64,000 bases of DNA. It comes from JBCBSK01 sp965250105. Lineage in GTDB: Bacteria > Pseudomonadota > Alphaproteobacteria > Rhizobiales > Tepidamorphaceae. Below are positions 17,415 through 26,483 of the stretch, one piece after another. The translations under genes were made by a program, and so were the position numbers. The stretch covers positions 1,674,001-1,738,000 of the forward strand of contig OZ252290.1 of the NCBI GenBank assembly GCA_965250105.1, in the 5' to 3' direction. The stretch's first letter is position 1. The number at the start of each line of letters is the position of its first letter. The notes under the pieces were generated by a model. It made no database searches. It worked only from the letters and a program-made list of their open reading frames with translations, and was not told the origin of the DNA.

Positions 17415-18590
17415 ATGAGCATGGACAATCAACTGACGGCGGCGCGCGAGATGATCCGAGCGCTCGTTTCCTTCGACACCACGAGCGACCGGTCGAACCT
17501 GCCGCTGATCGACTTCGTCGAACGCTATCTCGCGGGTTTCGGCGTCCAGGCGACGCGGATCCCCTCGCCCGACGGCGAGTTCGCCAATCTGTTCGCCACG
17601 ATCGGGCCGGCCGACCGGCCCGGCATCGCGCTGTCGGGCCATACCGATTGCGTGCCGGTTACCGGGCAGGACTGGTCGAGCGATCCGTTCGACATGGTCG
17701 AGCGCGACGGCAAGCTCTATGGCCGGGGCACCTGCGACATGAAGGGCTTCGTGGCGGTGGCGCTGTCGATGGTGCCGCACTGGACGGCGCTCGACCTGAA
17801 GACGCCGATCCATCTCGCGCTGTCCTATGACGAGGAGGTCGGCTGCACCGGCGTCGTCCACATGATCGCGGCGCTTGGCGGCGATTTGCCGCGCCCGAAA
17901 GCCGTCATCGTCGGCGAGCCGACCATGATGCACGTGGTCGACGCGCATAAGGGCGGGGCGCATTTCAAGACGACGATCACCGGCCGCGCCAGCCATTCGG
18001 CGCAGGACAATCTCGGCGTCAACGCCGTCTTCACCGCCGGCCAGGTGCTGACCAAGCTCGCCGAGATGCGCGACCGACTGCGCGCCGAGGGCGATCCGTC
18101 GGGCCGGTTCGAGCCGCCCTATTCGTCGCTGCATGTCGGCCGCATCGCGGGCGGCACCGCGATCAACATCGTGCCGAGCGCATGCGAGATCGACTGGGAG
18201 ATCCGTCCGCTGCCCGGCGTCGACCCGCTCGCTGCCAAGGCCGAACTGGACGACTGGGTGGCCGGGGCGCTGCGCCCCGACCTCAAGGCCCGGGCCGCCG
18301 AAGCCGATGTCGTCACCGAGCTTCTGACCGCCGTTCCGGGCTTCGCGGGCCACGCCGATTCGGATGCCGGCCGCATCGCGCTGCGTTGCGCCCAGCGTAA
18401 TGACAGCGAGACCGTGGCCTATATCACCGAGGCTTGCTTGTTCCAGGAAGCCGGCATCGAGACCATCGTCTGCGGGCCCGGCAATATCGAACAGGCGCAC
18501 AAGCCAGACGAATTCCTCGCCGTCTCCCAGGTCGAGGCGGCCATCGGTTTCATGAACAGGTTCGGCGACGCCTGCCGGGAAGGCGTTTGA
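17415..18590 (+). CDS. argE: Acetylornithine deacetylase
   Basis: This M20-family zinc hydrolase converts N-acetylornithine to ornithine in arginine synthesis. The 391-residue protein shows the metal and catalytic set: H76 and D78 in GHTDCVPV, bridging D108 in RGTCDMKGF, and the E140-E141 pair in YDEEVGC. The dimerisation insert begins near HKGGAHFKTTITGRASHSA (about residues 178-196). The C-terminal HKPDEFL carries the last metal-binding His. It stands alone in its orientation and is convergent with hrcA. The 250 bases upstream have no gene; only the promoters for the divergent RND operon and argE would be expected there. Confidence 0.93.
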   Translation: MSMDNQLTAAREMIRALVSFDTTSDRSNLPLIDFVERYLAGFGVQATRIPSPDGEFANLFATIGPADRPGIALSGHTDCVPVTGQDWSSDPFDMVERDGKLYGRGTCDMKGFVAVALSMVPHWTALDLKTPIHLALSYDEEVGCTGVVHMIAALGGDLPRPKAVIVGEPTMMHVVDAHKGGAHFKTTITGRASHSAQDNLGVNAVFTAGQVLTKLAEMRDRLRAEGDPSGRFEPPYSSLHVGRIAGGTAINIVPSACEIDWEIRPLPGVDPLAAKAELDDWVAGALRPDLKARAAEADVVTELLTAVPGFAGHADSDAGRIALRCAQRNDSETVAYITEACLFQEAGIETIVCGPGNIEQAHKPDEFLAVSQVEAAIGFMNRFGDACREGV

Positions 18591-18603
18591 CGGTCCGGGG
18601 CCC

Positions 18604-19695
18604 CTAACGCAACAACCGGCCGACGAGCTGGGCCGTGTAGTCGACCAGCGGAATGACGCGGGCATAGTTGAGCCGGGTCGGGCCGATGACGCCGAGCACG
18701 CCGACGATGCGGCTTTCGCTGTCGCGATAGGGCGCCGCCACCAGCGACGAGCCCGACAGCGAGAACAGCTTGTTCTCCGAGCCGATGAAGATGCGCACTC
18801 CGTCGGCGCTGTCGGTCGAGGACAACAGATCGATGATGTCGGCCTTCTTTTCGAGATCGTCGAGCAGCAACCGGACGCGCTCGACATCCTCCTCGGCGCT
18901 GACATCGTCGAGCAGGTTCGACTGGCCGCGCACGATCAGCGTCGGCGGCTTGCCGTCCTCGATCTCGGCCAGGCTGCCGAGGCCCGCCTTGACGATGCGG
19001 CCGGTGATCTCGTCGAGTTCGCGCCGCAAGGCGTCGCGCTGGGCCTCGATGCGCCGGCGCGCTTCGCCCAGCGTCACGTCGCGCAAGGTGGCGTTGAGAT
19101 AGTTCGCCGCCTCGACCAGCGCCGACGGCGAAATGTCCTCTTCGAGTTCGATGACGCGGTTTTCCACCTGGCCGTCGCCGCCGACCAGGATGACGAGGAC
19201 GCGGCGCGGATCGAGCCTGAGAAACTCGATCTGGCGCAGCCGCACATGGGTCGAGGTCGAGGCCAGCACGATGCCGGCGCCGCGGGTGAGCCCGCTCAGA
19301 AGCGTGCCGGCCTCGTTGAGCAGGTCCTCGCGCGAGCCGTCCGCATGCGGACCGACCTCGGCATCGATCTGCCGGCGCTCGGGCAAAGGCAGTTCGCCGA
19401 CCTCCATCAGCGCGTCGACGAAGAAGCGCAAGCCCAATTCGGTCGGCATGCGCCCGGCGCTGGTATGCGGCGCGTAGATCAGCCCGAGCCGTTCGAGATC
19501 ACTCATCACATTGCGGACCGATGCCGGCGACAGGCTGACCGACAGGGCACGGCTGAGATTGCGGGAGCCGACCGGCTCGCCCGAATCGAGATAGGCATCG
19601 ACCAGGCGGCGGAAGATCTCGCGGCTGCGGGCATCGAGCTGCGCCAGCGAGGAGGTGTCGGTCGGCGGGTCGCCGAGTTCATGTACCGGCTTCAT
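18604..19695 (-). CDS. hrcA: Heat-inducible transcription repressor HrcA
   Basis: HrcA represses chaperonin operons by binding CIRCE elements. The 363-residue protein starts at MKPVHELGD, chosen because the longer in-frame ORF (to 20268) runs through the divergent rph gene. The winged-helix N-terminus includes GEPVGSRNLSRAL (about residues 39-51) and SPASVRNVMSDLERLGLI (about 56-73). The family signature PHTSAGRMPTELGLRFFVD follows at about residues 76-94. The GAF-like effector domain runs to the end, with YRDSESRIVGVLGVIGPTRL near the C-terminus. No CIRCE dyad was found in this intergenic region. The arrangement divergent from rph is standard in alphaproteobacteria. Confidence 0.96.
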   Translation of the reverse strand: MKPVHELGDPPTDTSSLAQLDARSREIFRRLVDAYLDSGEPVGSRNLSRALSVSLSPASVRNVMSDLERLGLIYAPHTSAGRMPTELGLRFFVDALMEVGELPLPERRQIDAEVGPHADGSREDLLNEAGTLLSGLTRGAGIVLASTSTHVRLRQIEFLRLDPRRVLVILVGGDGQVENRVIELEEDISPSALVEAANYLNATLRDVTLGEARRRIEAQRDALRRELDEITGRIVKAGLGSLAEIEDGKPPTLIVRGQSNLLDDVSAEEDVERVRLLLDDLEKKADIIDLLSSTDSADGVRIFIGSENKLFSLSGSSLVAAPYRDSESRIVGVLGVIGPTRLNYARVIPLVDYTAQLVGRLLR

Positions 19696-19854
19696 GGCGA
19701 CCGAGTGTTGCAGCTTGGCCGGTTTCGTCAAGGGACGGCATGACGCGCTCATCAAGATTGGCGATGGCCAAGCGCCGCGCGGGGCGCTATCACCCGCGCC
19801 ACAACAACGCCGCAGCATCATGTCTGCACAGACAGCTCTTTCCAAGGATAGCCC

Positions 19855-20568
19855 ATGCGCCCCTCGAACCGCGCGCCCGACGAACTGCGCCCCGTCAAGA
19901 TCGATCGCGGCATCTCGAAACATGCCGAAGGATCCTGCCAGATCCGTTTCGGCGATACGCTGGTCCATTGCACGGCCAGCCTGGAAGACCGCGTGCCGCC
20001 CTGGCTGCGCGGCCAGGGGCGCGGCTGGGTGACCGCCGAATACGGCATGCTGCCGCGCGCCACCCATGACCGGACGCGCCGCGAGGCCTCGGCCGGCAAG
20101 CAGGGCGGGCGGACGCTCGAAATCCAGCGCCTGATCGCCCGCTCCTTGCGCGCGGTCATCGATCTCGACGTGCTTGGCGAAAGACTGATCACGGTCGATT
20201 GCGACGTGCTGCAGGCCGATGGCGGCACGCGCACCGCCGCCATCACCGGTGGGTGGATCGCGCTGCATGACTGCGTCCAGTGGATGATGGCGCGGAACCT
20301 CGTTACCAAGGACCCGCTGACCGGCTCGGTGGCGGCGGTGTCCTGCGGCATCTATCGGGAAACGCCGGTTCTCGATCTCGACTATGCCGAGGATTCAGAC
20401 GCCGAGACCGACGCCAATTTCGTCATCACCGGCGAGGGTGGCATCGTCGAGGTCCAGGGCACGGCGGAAAAGACGCCATTCAGCGACGAAGAATTCCTCG
20501 CTTTGCTGAAGCTGGCCCGCAAGGGGATCGGCGAACTGACCGATCTGCAGAAGATGGTCGTCGGCTGA
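19855..20568 (+). CDS. rph: Ribonuclease PH
   Basis: RNase PH trims tRNA 3' ends phosphorolytically. The 237-residue protein matches the family over its full length: MRPSNRAPDELRPV at the N-terminus, the phosphate-binding segment RGWVTAEYGMLPRAT (about residues 55-69), GRTLEIQRLI (about 85-94), DCDVLQADGGTRTAAITG (about 119-136) and the C-terminal VEVQGTAEKTPFS. It functions as a hexameric ring in the cytoplasm. It starts a rightward run with rdgB and hemW. Confidence 0.97.
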   Translation: MRPSNRAPDELRPVKIDRGISKHAEGSCQIRFGDTLVHCTASLEDRVPPWLRGQGRGWVTAEYGMLPRATHDRTRREASAGKQGGRTLEIQRLIARSLRAVIDLDVLGERLITVDCDVLQADGGTRTAAITGGWIALHDCVQWMMARNLVTKDPLTGSVAAVSCGIYRETPVLDLDYAEDSDAETDANFVITGEGGIVEVQGTAEKTPFSDEEFLALLKLARKGIGELTDLQKMVVG

Positions 20569-20636
20569 TCCGGCCGGGCGGCACGTATCGCGCTCTATCG
20601 ACGGGAAGGCTCCGGGACGTGGCTTTTGGGAACGGC

Positions 20637-21299
20637 ATGAGGCGGATCGACGGGCGGCTCGTGGTCGCCAGCGGCAATGACGGCAAGATACGCGAGATCC
20701 GCGATCTTCTGGCGCCGTTCGATATCGACAGCATGGCGATGGCCGATCTCGGCCTCGACGAGCCGGTCGAGGATGGCGACAGCTTCGAGGCCAATGCCGA
20801 CATCAAGTCGCGTGCCGCCGCGATGGCCAGCGGGCATGTCGCGCTGGCCGATGATTCGGGCCTTGCCGTCGACGCGCTCGGCGGCCAGCCCGGCATTCAC
20901 TCGGCGCGCTGGGCCGGACCCGACAAGGATTTCGACCGCGCCATGCGGCTTGTCGAAGAGGCCTTGCAGTCAAAGGGCGCGGTCCCGCCGGAACGGCGCG
21001 CCGCGCGCTTCGTCGCGGTGCTGAGCCTGTGCTGGCCCGACGGCGAGATCGTCCGGTTTCGCGGCGAATGCCCCGGTCGGCTCGTCTGGCCGCCGCGCGG
21101 CGAACAGGGTTTCGGCTATGATCCGATGTTCCTGCCCGACGGGCATGACCGGACCTTCGGCGAGATGACGGCGTCCGAAAAGCATGGCTGGCGGCCCGGC
21201 GAGCGGACCGGCCTGTCGCATCGGGCGCGCGCCTTCGAGAAGCTCTATCGCGCGCTTCTCGCCCATGGCGACGGCAAGGGGACCGGCGCCGATGACTGA
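20637..21299 (+). CDS. rdgB: XTP/dITP diphosphatase (RdgB/HAM1)
   Basis: This enzyme hydrolyses non-canonical purine triphosphates (XTP, dITP) to prevent their incorporation into nucleic acid. The 220-residue protein has the HAM1 signature LVVASGNDGKIREIRDLL near the N-terminus, the substrate loop EDGDSFEANADIKSRAAA (about residues 44-61), LADDSGLAVDALGGQPGIHS (about 68-87) and GFGYDPMFLP. The start at 20637 fits the family N-terminus; an upstream in-frame extension overlaps rph and is rejected. Its last codons overlap the hemW start by eight bases. Confidence 0.96.
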   Translation: MRRIDGRLVVASGNDGKIREIRDLLAPFDIDSMAMADLGLDEPVEDGDSFEANADIKSRAAAMASGHVALADDSGLAVDALGGQPGIHSARWAGPDKDFDRAMRLVEEALQSKGAVPPERRAARFVAVLSLCWPDGEIVRFRGECPGRLVWPPRGEQGFGYDPMFLPDGHDRTFGEMTASEKHGWRPGERTGLSHRARAFEKLYRALLAHGDGKGTGADD

Positions 21300-22491
21300 G
21301 ATGACCGACATGGTCGAGAGGACCGGCATGTCCGGCCTTGGCGACGTGGATACCGGCTTCGGCATCTATGTCCACTGGCCGTTCTGCCAGTCGAAATGCC
21401 CCTATTGCGACTTCAACAGCCATGTCCGCCATGCGACGGTCGACCAGTCTGGTTTCGTGGCCGCCTTCCGCCGCGAACTCGACACCATGGCCACCCGCGC
21501 GCCGGGGCGCCGCGTCGACACGGTTTTCTTCGGCGGCGGCACGCCGTCGCTGATGGAAGCGGGCTCGGTGGCGGCGATCATCGACCATATCGCGGACCTC
21601 TGGCCGCTCGCCGAGGACGCGGAAATCACGCTCGAAGCCAATCCGTCGAGCGTCGAACAGGGCCGCTTCCAGGGCTATCGCTCGGCCGGCGTCAACCGTG
21701 TCTCGCTCGGCGTGCAGGCCCTCGACGATAGCGATCTCAAGGCGCTGGGCCGGCTGCATTCGGCGGCCGAGGCGCGCGCGGCCCTCGGCGTCGCGACAGC
21801 GGTTTTCGACCGCGTGTCCTTCGACCTGATCTATGCCCGGCCCGGCCAGACGCTCGACGAGTGGCGCGCCGAACTCGCGGAAGCGCTCGATCGCGGGCCG
21901 GGGCATCTGTCGCTCTATCAACTGACCATCGAACCCGGCACGCCCTTCGCCGCCCTGCATGCCGCCGGCAAGCTCGTCGTGCCCGACCCCGATCTCGCCG
22001 CCGATCTCTACGAACTGACGCAAGCGATGACCACCGAGGCCGGCCTGCCGGCCTATGAGATCTCCAATCACGCCCGACCTGGCCAGGAATCGCGGCACAA
22101 TCTGATCTATTGGCGGCAGGGCGACTATGTCGGCGTCGGCCCCGGTGCCCATGGCCGGTTGACGCGGGGCCACACCCGTATCGCCACCGCGACCGAGCGC
22201 CATCCCGAGACCTGGCGCGCGCGGGTTCTCGCCGAAGGGCACGCCTTGACCGAGGATCTCGCGCTGGATCGCGAGGAGGTCGCCGACGAATTCCTCGTCA
22301 TGGGGCTGAGGCTCGGCGAAGGGCTGTCGCTCGACCGCTATGAAAAGCTCTCGGGCCGCGCCTTGCGGCCGAGCCAGATCGCGGTCCTGGAAAACGATGG
22401 CATGATCGAACAGCTTGGCGCGGACCGTATCCGCGCCACGCCGTCGGGCTTCCTCGTCCTGAACGCGCTCGTCGCCGATCTCGCGGCCTAG
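21292..22491 (+). CDS. hemW: HemW-type radical SAM protein (heme chaperone)
   Basis: The 399-residue protein resembles coproporphyrinogen-III-oxidase-like HemW. The radical SAM motif is C32-x3-C36-x2-C39 in CQSKCPYCDFNSH, a form retained by HemW, which binds heme rather than acting as the oxidase. FFGGGTPSLM (about residues 79-88) and the family segment NLIYWRQGDYVGVGPGAHG (about 271-289) are present. Several ATGs lie within the first 13 codons. The first, overlapping the rdgB stop, was used, but the others are possible. It is translationally coupled to rdgB. Confidence 0.93.
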   Translation: MTEMTDMVERTGMSGLGDVDTGFGIYVHWPFCQSKCPYCDFNSHVRHATVDQSGFVAAFRRELDTMATRAPGRRVDTVFFGGGTPSLMEAGSVAAIIDHIADLWPLAEDAEITLEANPSSVEQGRFQGYRSAGVNRVSLGVQALDDSDLKALGRLHSAAEARAALGVATAVFDRVSFDLIYARPGQTLDEWRAELAEALDRGPGHLSLYQLTIEPGTPFAALHAAGKLVVPDPDLAADLYELTQAMTTEAGLPAYEISNHARPGQESRHNLIYWRQGDYVGVGPGAHGRLTRGHTRIATATERHPETWRARVLAEGHALTEDLALDREEVADEFLVMGLRLGEGLSLDRYEKLSGRALRPSQIAVLENDGMIEQLGADRIRATPSGFLVLNALVADLAA

Positions 22492-22529
22492 ACGTCTTTC
22501 TGTCCATGCTGAAGCGTTTGATCCTTGGC

Positions 22530-22625
22530 ATGTCATTGCCGGACGTGTTCCGGCAATCGCGCACGGCAGGATGCGTACCACATAGCCCTGGATCCCCTGG
22601 ACACGGTCGAGGGTGACGACGCACG
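22530..22625. repeat. Second type of intergenic palindromic repeat
   Basis: ATTGCCGGA (22535-22543) and TCCGGCAAT (22549-22557) form a perfect nine-base-pair hairpin. About 30 bases further, CCCTGGATCCCCTGGACACG leads into GGTCGAGGGTGACGACG. This two-part layout matches a dispersed palindromic repeat common in alphaproteobacterial intergenic DNA (recognised from memory, not searched). It sits between the convergent hemW and lpoA-like genes, where it may also terminate transcription. Confidence 0.6.
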
Positions 22626-22683
22626 AAGACGAACGTCCGCCAAACGCTTCCGCTTGACCGTGAACGGGTCTGGCTCGGATGCC

Positions 22684-23892
22684 TCAGGTGCCGGTGAAGC
22701 TGCGCGGCGCAGGCTGCAGGACGCGCGGCGCCGATCCCGTAACCTCGTAGATCGCCAACCCGCGCTGATTGGTGCCGTTGGGCAGGAAGCGGAAAATCCC
22801 GTCGACGCCAGAGAAACCGTCCGGATTGGTCAGAACCTGGGTCGTATAGGGATTGCCGGGATTGATCCGGGCGAGCGCCGCCGACAGCGTCACCGCGTCA
22901 TAGGCGAGCGTCGTGATGCGCGGCGGTTCCGAGCCGAAGCGGGCGCGGTAGCGCGCCGAGAAACTGCCGAAACCGGTATCGTCGGGCGCCGGATACCAGC
23001 CACCCGACAGCGTCGGGATCGCCCGCACGCCGGGATCGTTCCACTGACCCGATCCAAGCAGTTGTAGCCGGTTGACGTCGACGCGATTGATCGCCAGGGC
23101 GCCGGCGATCGGCCCCAGGGCGGTCGCGTTGTCGGGGATCAGAAGCGCGTCGGCGCGGGCATCGGCGCCGGCGATGAACGGCGTGATGCGCGCCACGGCT
23201 TCCTGGATGCGCACCGCGTCCGGTTCATAGCGTTCGATGGCGATAACCTGGGCGCCGAGCTGGGCGGCCGTGCGTCTCAGCGCCGCCTCGGCCACCTGGC
23301 CATAGGCCGTCTGCGGCAGCAGCGCCGCGAAGGAACGCCGGTTCTGCGCCACCGCATAGCCGGTGATGCGCTCGATATCGGCATCGGCCAGGAAGCTCAG
23401 CAGGAAGACGTTGCGCCCCGCCGCATTGGTGTCCGATGAGAAGGCGACGACCGGAATATTGGCGCCATTGGCGATCTGCCCGGTCGCGATGACCGAACTG
23501 GCGAAAAGCGGCCCGAGAATGATGCGCGCGCCCAATTGCACGGCCTGTTGCGCGGCACTCTGGGCACCGGCCGGCGTGCCGAGCGTATCGAAGGGCGTCA
23601 CCGTGATCTGCGGCGCCTGAACCTCGCTCACGGCCAATTCCGCGGCATTGCGCAGCGACTGGCCGGTGACGCCGGCATTGCCGGTCGCGGTCAGCGGCAG
23701 AAGCAGCGCGACCTGAACGGGACCGTTGCCGAATGAATTGAAGGTCGGCACCGCGACGTTCGGCGTCTGTGTGCCGACCATCGGCGGCCCACCCGCGCAG
23801 GCGGCGACGCCGAGGACCGTGCCCCCGGCAAACAGGCGCAACACCGTGCGCCGCGACGCGAGCATCGGCTCGCCGGACCCGTTTACTGTCAT
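22684..23892 (-). CDS. Penicillin-binding protein activator (LpoA-like lipoprotein)
   Basis: The product of up to 402 residues has an N-terminal signal with a lipobox-like VLGVAAC (Cys about residue 32) and a periplasmic-binding-protein fold similar to branched-chain amino acid receptors. Segments such as VALLLPLTATGNAGVTGQSLRNAAELAV (split into two motifs around residues 61-88) and YDAVTLSAALARI are visible. Proteins of this type located next to rsmI-yraN are annotated as LpoA-like activators of peptidoglycan synthases, and the same divergent arrangement with rsmI is present here. An alternative ATG at 23865 would still keep the signal sequence. Activation of a PBP is inferred by family and context. 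Confidence 0.85.
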   Translation of the reverse strand: MTVNGSGEPMLASRRTVLRLFAGGTVLGVAACAGGPPMVGTQTPNVAVPTFNSFGNGPVQVALLLPLTATGNAGVTGQSLRNAAELAVSEVQAPQITVTPFDTLGTPAGAQSAAQQAVQLGARIILGPLFASSVIATGQIANGANIPVVAFSSDTNAAGRNVFLLSFLADADIERITGYAVAQNRRSFAALLPQTAYGQVAEAALRRTAAQLGAQVIAIERYEPDAVRIQEAVARITPFIAGADARADALLIPDNATALGPIAGALAINRVDVNRLQLLGSGQWNDPGVRAIPTLSGGWYPAPDDTGFGSFSARYRARFGSEPPRITTLAYDAVTLSAALARINPGNPYTTQVLTNPDGFSGVDGIFRFLPNGTNQRGLAIYEVTGSAPRVLQPAPRSFTGT

Positions 23893-24159
23893 GCCGCATC
23901 TGCCGGCGTCCCGGCAGCCTCCGCCCTTGAACTCTTGTGCCCTAGATGCATGGGCGCGCGCCCTCCTCTGAACGCCTGCGCCCCGCCGAGACCGTCACAC
24001 TATGACAGCCTGACGGCGTTTCCATGCCATAAGGTGACGAAATGCTGTAAAGCTTTCGTTTACGGTCAAGATGTGGCAGCGCTGCATCTGTTTTTACCCC
24101 CCGCCGCGTCCTCCCCCGCATGGCGCGGGGCGCAGGTCCGAGATCGCCCATGGCCCGTC

Positions 24160-25122
24160 ATGACTGATCCTGAACGCCACGACAGCACGACCGGCCCGGG
24201 GCAGCGCGACAGCGACGGAGAGCGGAGCTTCATCATTGCCGGCACCCGGCTCGACGCGCCGAGGCTCGCGCCCGGCCTGCATATCGTCGCGACCCCGATC
24301 GGCAATCTGCGCGATGTCACCCTCCGGGCGCTCGAAACGCTGGCGGCAGCCGATCTGATCCTGTGCGAGGATACCCGCGTCAGCCGCAAGCTGCTCGATC
24401 ACTACGGCATCGCGGCGAAGACCCAGTCCTATAACGACCATAACGCCCAGCGCGTGCGCCCGGGCCTGATCGCCAGGCTCGCCGACGGGGCGGCGATCGC
24501 GCTGATTTCTGATGCCGGCACCCCGCTTCTCTCCGATCCGGGCTTCAAGCTCGTGGCCGACGCCGTCTCGGAAAACGTCGCCGTCAGCCCGGTCCCCGGT
24601 GCCTCGGCGCTATTGGCGGCGCTCGTCGTCTCGGGCCTGCCCAGCGACAGCGTCCATTTCGCGGGCTTCCTGCCGGCCAAGGCCGGTGCCCGGCGGAGCC
24701 GGATCACCGATCTCGCCGCGATCCCCGCGACGCTTGTCCTCTATGAAGCGCCGCAAAGGTTGGCGGCCACGCTCGGCGATCTGGCCGAAGGGCTCGGCGA
24801 CCGGCCCGCCACGATCGCCCGCGAACTGACCAAGCGCTTCGAGGAAGCGCGGCGCGGGTCGCTGCCGGACCTCGCCGACTGGGCGGCGGCGACGTCGGTC
24901 AAGGGCGAGATCGTCATCGTGATCGGTCCGCCGCGCAAGGCACCAACGTCCGCCGGCGACATCGACCACGCGCTTGCCGACGCCCTGGCCGGAATGACGG
25001 TGAAGGATGCGGCGAGCCATGTCGCCACGGCCTTTGGCGCGCCGCGCCGTGAGGTCTATCAGCGCGCCCTGGCGCTTTCGGCAAGTTTGCGCGGCGATGA
25101 CGCGGACACGCCGGGCCGCTGA
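24160..25122 (+). CDS. rsmI: 16S rRNA (cytidine1402-2'-O)-methyltransferase
   Basis: RsmI methylates the ribose of C1402 in the ribosomal P site region. The 320-residue protein shows the tetrapyrrole-methylase fold. LHIVATPIGNLRDVTLRAL (about residues 43-61) is the family hallmark, LCEDTRVSRKLLDHYGI follows at about 69-85, and ISDAGTPLLSDPGFKLV (about 117-133) and VPGASALLAALVVSGLP complete the SAM site. The ATG at 24160 was preferred over an ORF reaching back to 23935, whose leader lacks family similarity. It overlaps the yraN gene by 26 bases. Confidence 0.95.
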   Translation: MTDPERHDSTTGPGQRDSDGERSFIIAGTRLDAPRLAPGLHIVATPIGNLRDVTLRALETLAAADLILCEDTRVSRKLLDHYGIAAKTQSYNDHNAQRVRPGLIARLADGAAIALISDAGTPLLSDPGFKLVADAVSENVAVSPVPGASALLAALVVSGLPSDSVHFAGFLPAKAGARRSRITDLAAIPATLVLYEAPQRLAATLGDLAEGLGDRPATIARELTKRFEEARRGSLPDLADWAAATSVKGEIVIVIGPPRKAPTSAGDIDHALADALAGMTVKDAASHVATAFGAPRREVYQRALALSASLRGDDADTPGR

Positions 25123-25465
25123 ACGGCGCGGCCGTCTGGCCGAGGCGCTGGCCATGCTCTGGCTCGTCTGCCGGGGCTATCGCATCCATGCCCGCCGCGC
25201 CCGCACCCCGGTCGGCGAGATCGATCTGATCGCCCGGCGGCGCGGCGTCATCGTCTTCGTCGAGGTGAAACGCCGGGCGACCCAGGACGCCGCCGCCGAA
25301 GCCCTGAGCCCGGGCCAGCGCGGCCGGATCCTGCGTGCCGCCGAATGGTGGCTTGCGAAACGGCCGCAATTCGCCGAAGACACGGTCCGGTTCGACGCGA
25401 TCCTGATCGGCCGGACCGGACTACGCCATCTGCGCGGCGCGTTCGACGCCTCGTCCGGGCGCTGA
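25097..25465 (+). CDS. YraN/UPF0102-family endonuclease-fold protein
   Basis: The 122-residue protein has a PD-(D/E)xK nuclease-like fold. GRLAEALAMLWLVCRGYRI (about residues 11-29) is the family N-terminus. The putative active site is GEIDLIARRRGVIVFVEVKRR (split at about residues 39-59), where D and the ExK pair would bind metal. The ORF is open further upstream in frame, but the start at 25097 fits the family and leaves a 26-base overlap with rsmI. The conserved rsmI-yraN-gshB order supports co-transcription. Its biological role is unresolved; links to DNA processing are proposed for the family. Confidence 0.92.
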   Translation: MTRTRRAAERRGRLAEALAMLWLVCRGYRIHARRARTPVGEIDLIARRRGVIVFVEVKRRATQDAAAEALSPGQRGRILRAAEWWLAKRPQFAEDTVRFDAILIGRTGLRHLRGAFDASSGR

Positions 25466-25488
25466 CACATAAGACACAGGAAGCCGTC

Positions 25489-26427
25489 ATGAGCCTCAAG
25501 GTCGCCGTCCAGATGGACCATATTTCGGGCATCAACATCGCCGGCGATTCGACCTTCGCGCTGTTGCTCGAAGCAGCGAAGCGGGGCCATGCGCTCTTCC
25601 ACTATACACCCGACCGGCTGGCGCTGTCGGGCGGCAGGCTGACCGCCCGGCTGGAGCCGCTCGAGGTGCGCGACGTCGCCGGCGACCATTTCACGCTCGG
25701 CCAGGCCGACCGTGCCGATCTCGCCGACCTCGACGTGATCCTGTTGCGCCAGGATCCGCCCTTCGACATGAACTATGTCACCACGACCCATCTTCTCGAC
25801 CACATTCACCCCGAGACCTTGGTGGTCAACGATCCGACGGCGGTGCGCAACGCGCCGGAGAAGATCTTCGTGATGGAATTCGCCGATCTGATGCCGCCGA
25901 CCCTGATCAGCCGCGATCCCGAGGAAGTCGCCGCCTTTCGCGACGATTATCGCGACATCGTCGTCAAGCCGCTCTACGGCAATGGCGGCAAGGCCGTGTT
26001 CCGGCTGCGCGAGCACGACGAGAACTACGGCTCGCTGGTCGATCTCTTCGAAAGCGTGTTTCCCGAGGCCTGGGTCATCCAGCAATACCGCCCCGAAGTG
26101 CGCGACGGCGACAAGCGCATCCTGCTCGTCGATGGCGCCTTCGCCGGCGCGGTCAACCGGGTGCCGGTCGAGGGCGATCTGCGCTCCAACATGGTGCGCG
26201 GTGGCGTCGCGAGCGAAACGGATCTCAGCCCGCGCGAAGCCGAGATCTGCAACCGGCTCGGCCCGCGTCTCAAGGAACTCGGCCTGATCTTCGTCGGCAT
26301 CGACGTCATCGGCGGCTTCCTGACCGAGATCAACGTCACCTCTCCGACCGGCATTCGCGCGGTCAAGTCCGTCGGCGGGCCGGATGCCGCGGCGCTCGTC
26401 TGGGACGCGATCGAAGCGCGCCGCTAG
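25489..26427 (+). CDS. gshB: Glutathione synthase
   Basis: GshB joins gamma-glutamylcysteine and glycine using ATP in the cytoplasm. The 312-residue protein starts MSLKVAVQMD, with AGGAAG eight bases upstream. It has the ATP-grasp fold: LLRQDPPFDMNYVTTTHLLD (about residues 83-102), DIVVKPLYGNGGKAVFRL (about 155-172), and GIDVIGGFLTEINVTSPTGI near residues 272-291, which carries the Mg-binding Asn and Glu. It closes the rsmI-yraN-gshB block. Confidence 0.97.
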   Translation: MSLKVAVQMDHISGINIAGDSTFALLLEAAKRGHALFHYTPDRLALSGGRLTARLEPLEVRDVAGDHFTLGQADRADLADLDVILLRQDPPFDMNYVTTTHLLDHIHPETLVVNDPTAVRNAPEKIFVMEFADLMPPTLISRDPEEVAAFRDDYRDIVVKPLYGNGGKAVFRLREHDENYGSLVDLFESVFPEAWVIQQYRPEVRDGDKRILLVDGAFAGAVNRVPVEGDLRSNMVRGGVASETDLSPREAEICNRLGPRLKELGLIFVGIDVIGGFLTEINVTSPTGIRAVKSVGGPDAAALVWDAIEARR

Positions 26428-26467
26428 GCCCGACACACGCGGCCGGCTTGAATGCCATCCGGCAAAT

Positions 26468-26482
26468 GTTCTTTTTTCGTTC
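26468..26482 (+). promoter_or_regulatory. Alphaproteobacterial LexA box upstream of comM
   Basis: GTTC at 26468-26471 and GTTC at 26479-26482 are separated by exactly seven bases (TTTTTTC), the direct-repeat operator of alphaproteobacterial LexA. It abuts a candidate promoter and lies 57 bases before the comM start. comM is, to my recollection, among genes reported in LexA regulons of this class, which supports SOS control. Confidence 0.8.
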
Positions 26483-26483
26483 T

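Noticed and set aside
19696..19854. CIRCE element between hrcA and rph
   Set aside because: No TTAGCACTC-N9-GAGTGCTAA-like dyad is present in this interval.
20803..22581. 592-codon open frame on the minus strand beginning MVRILPCAIAGTRPAMT
   Set aside because: The start is a translation of the palindromic repeat at 22530-22625 and the rest is antisense to hemW and rdgB.
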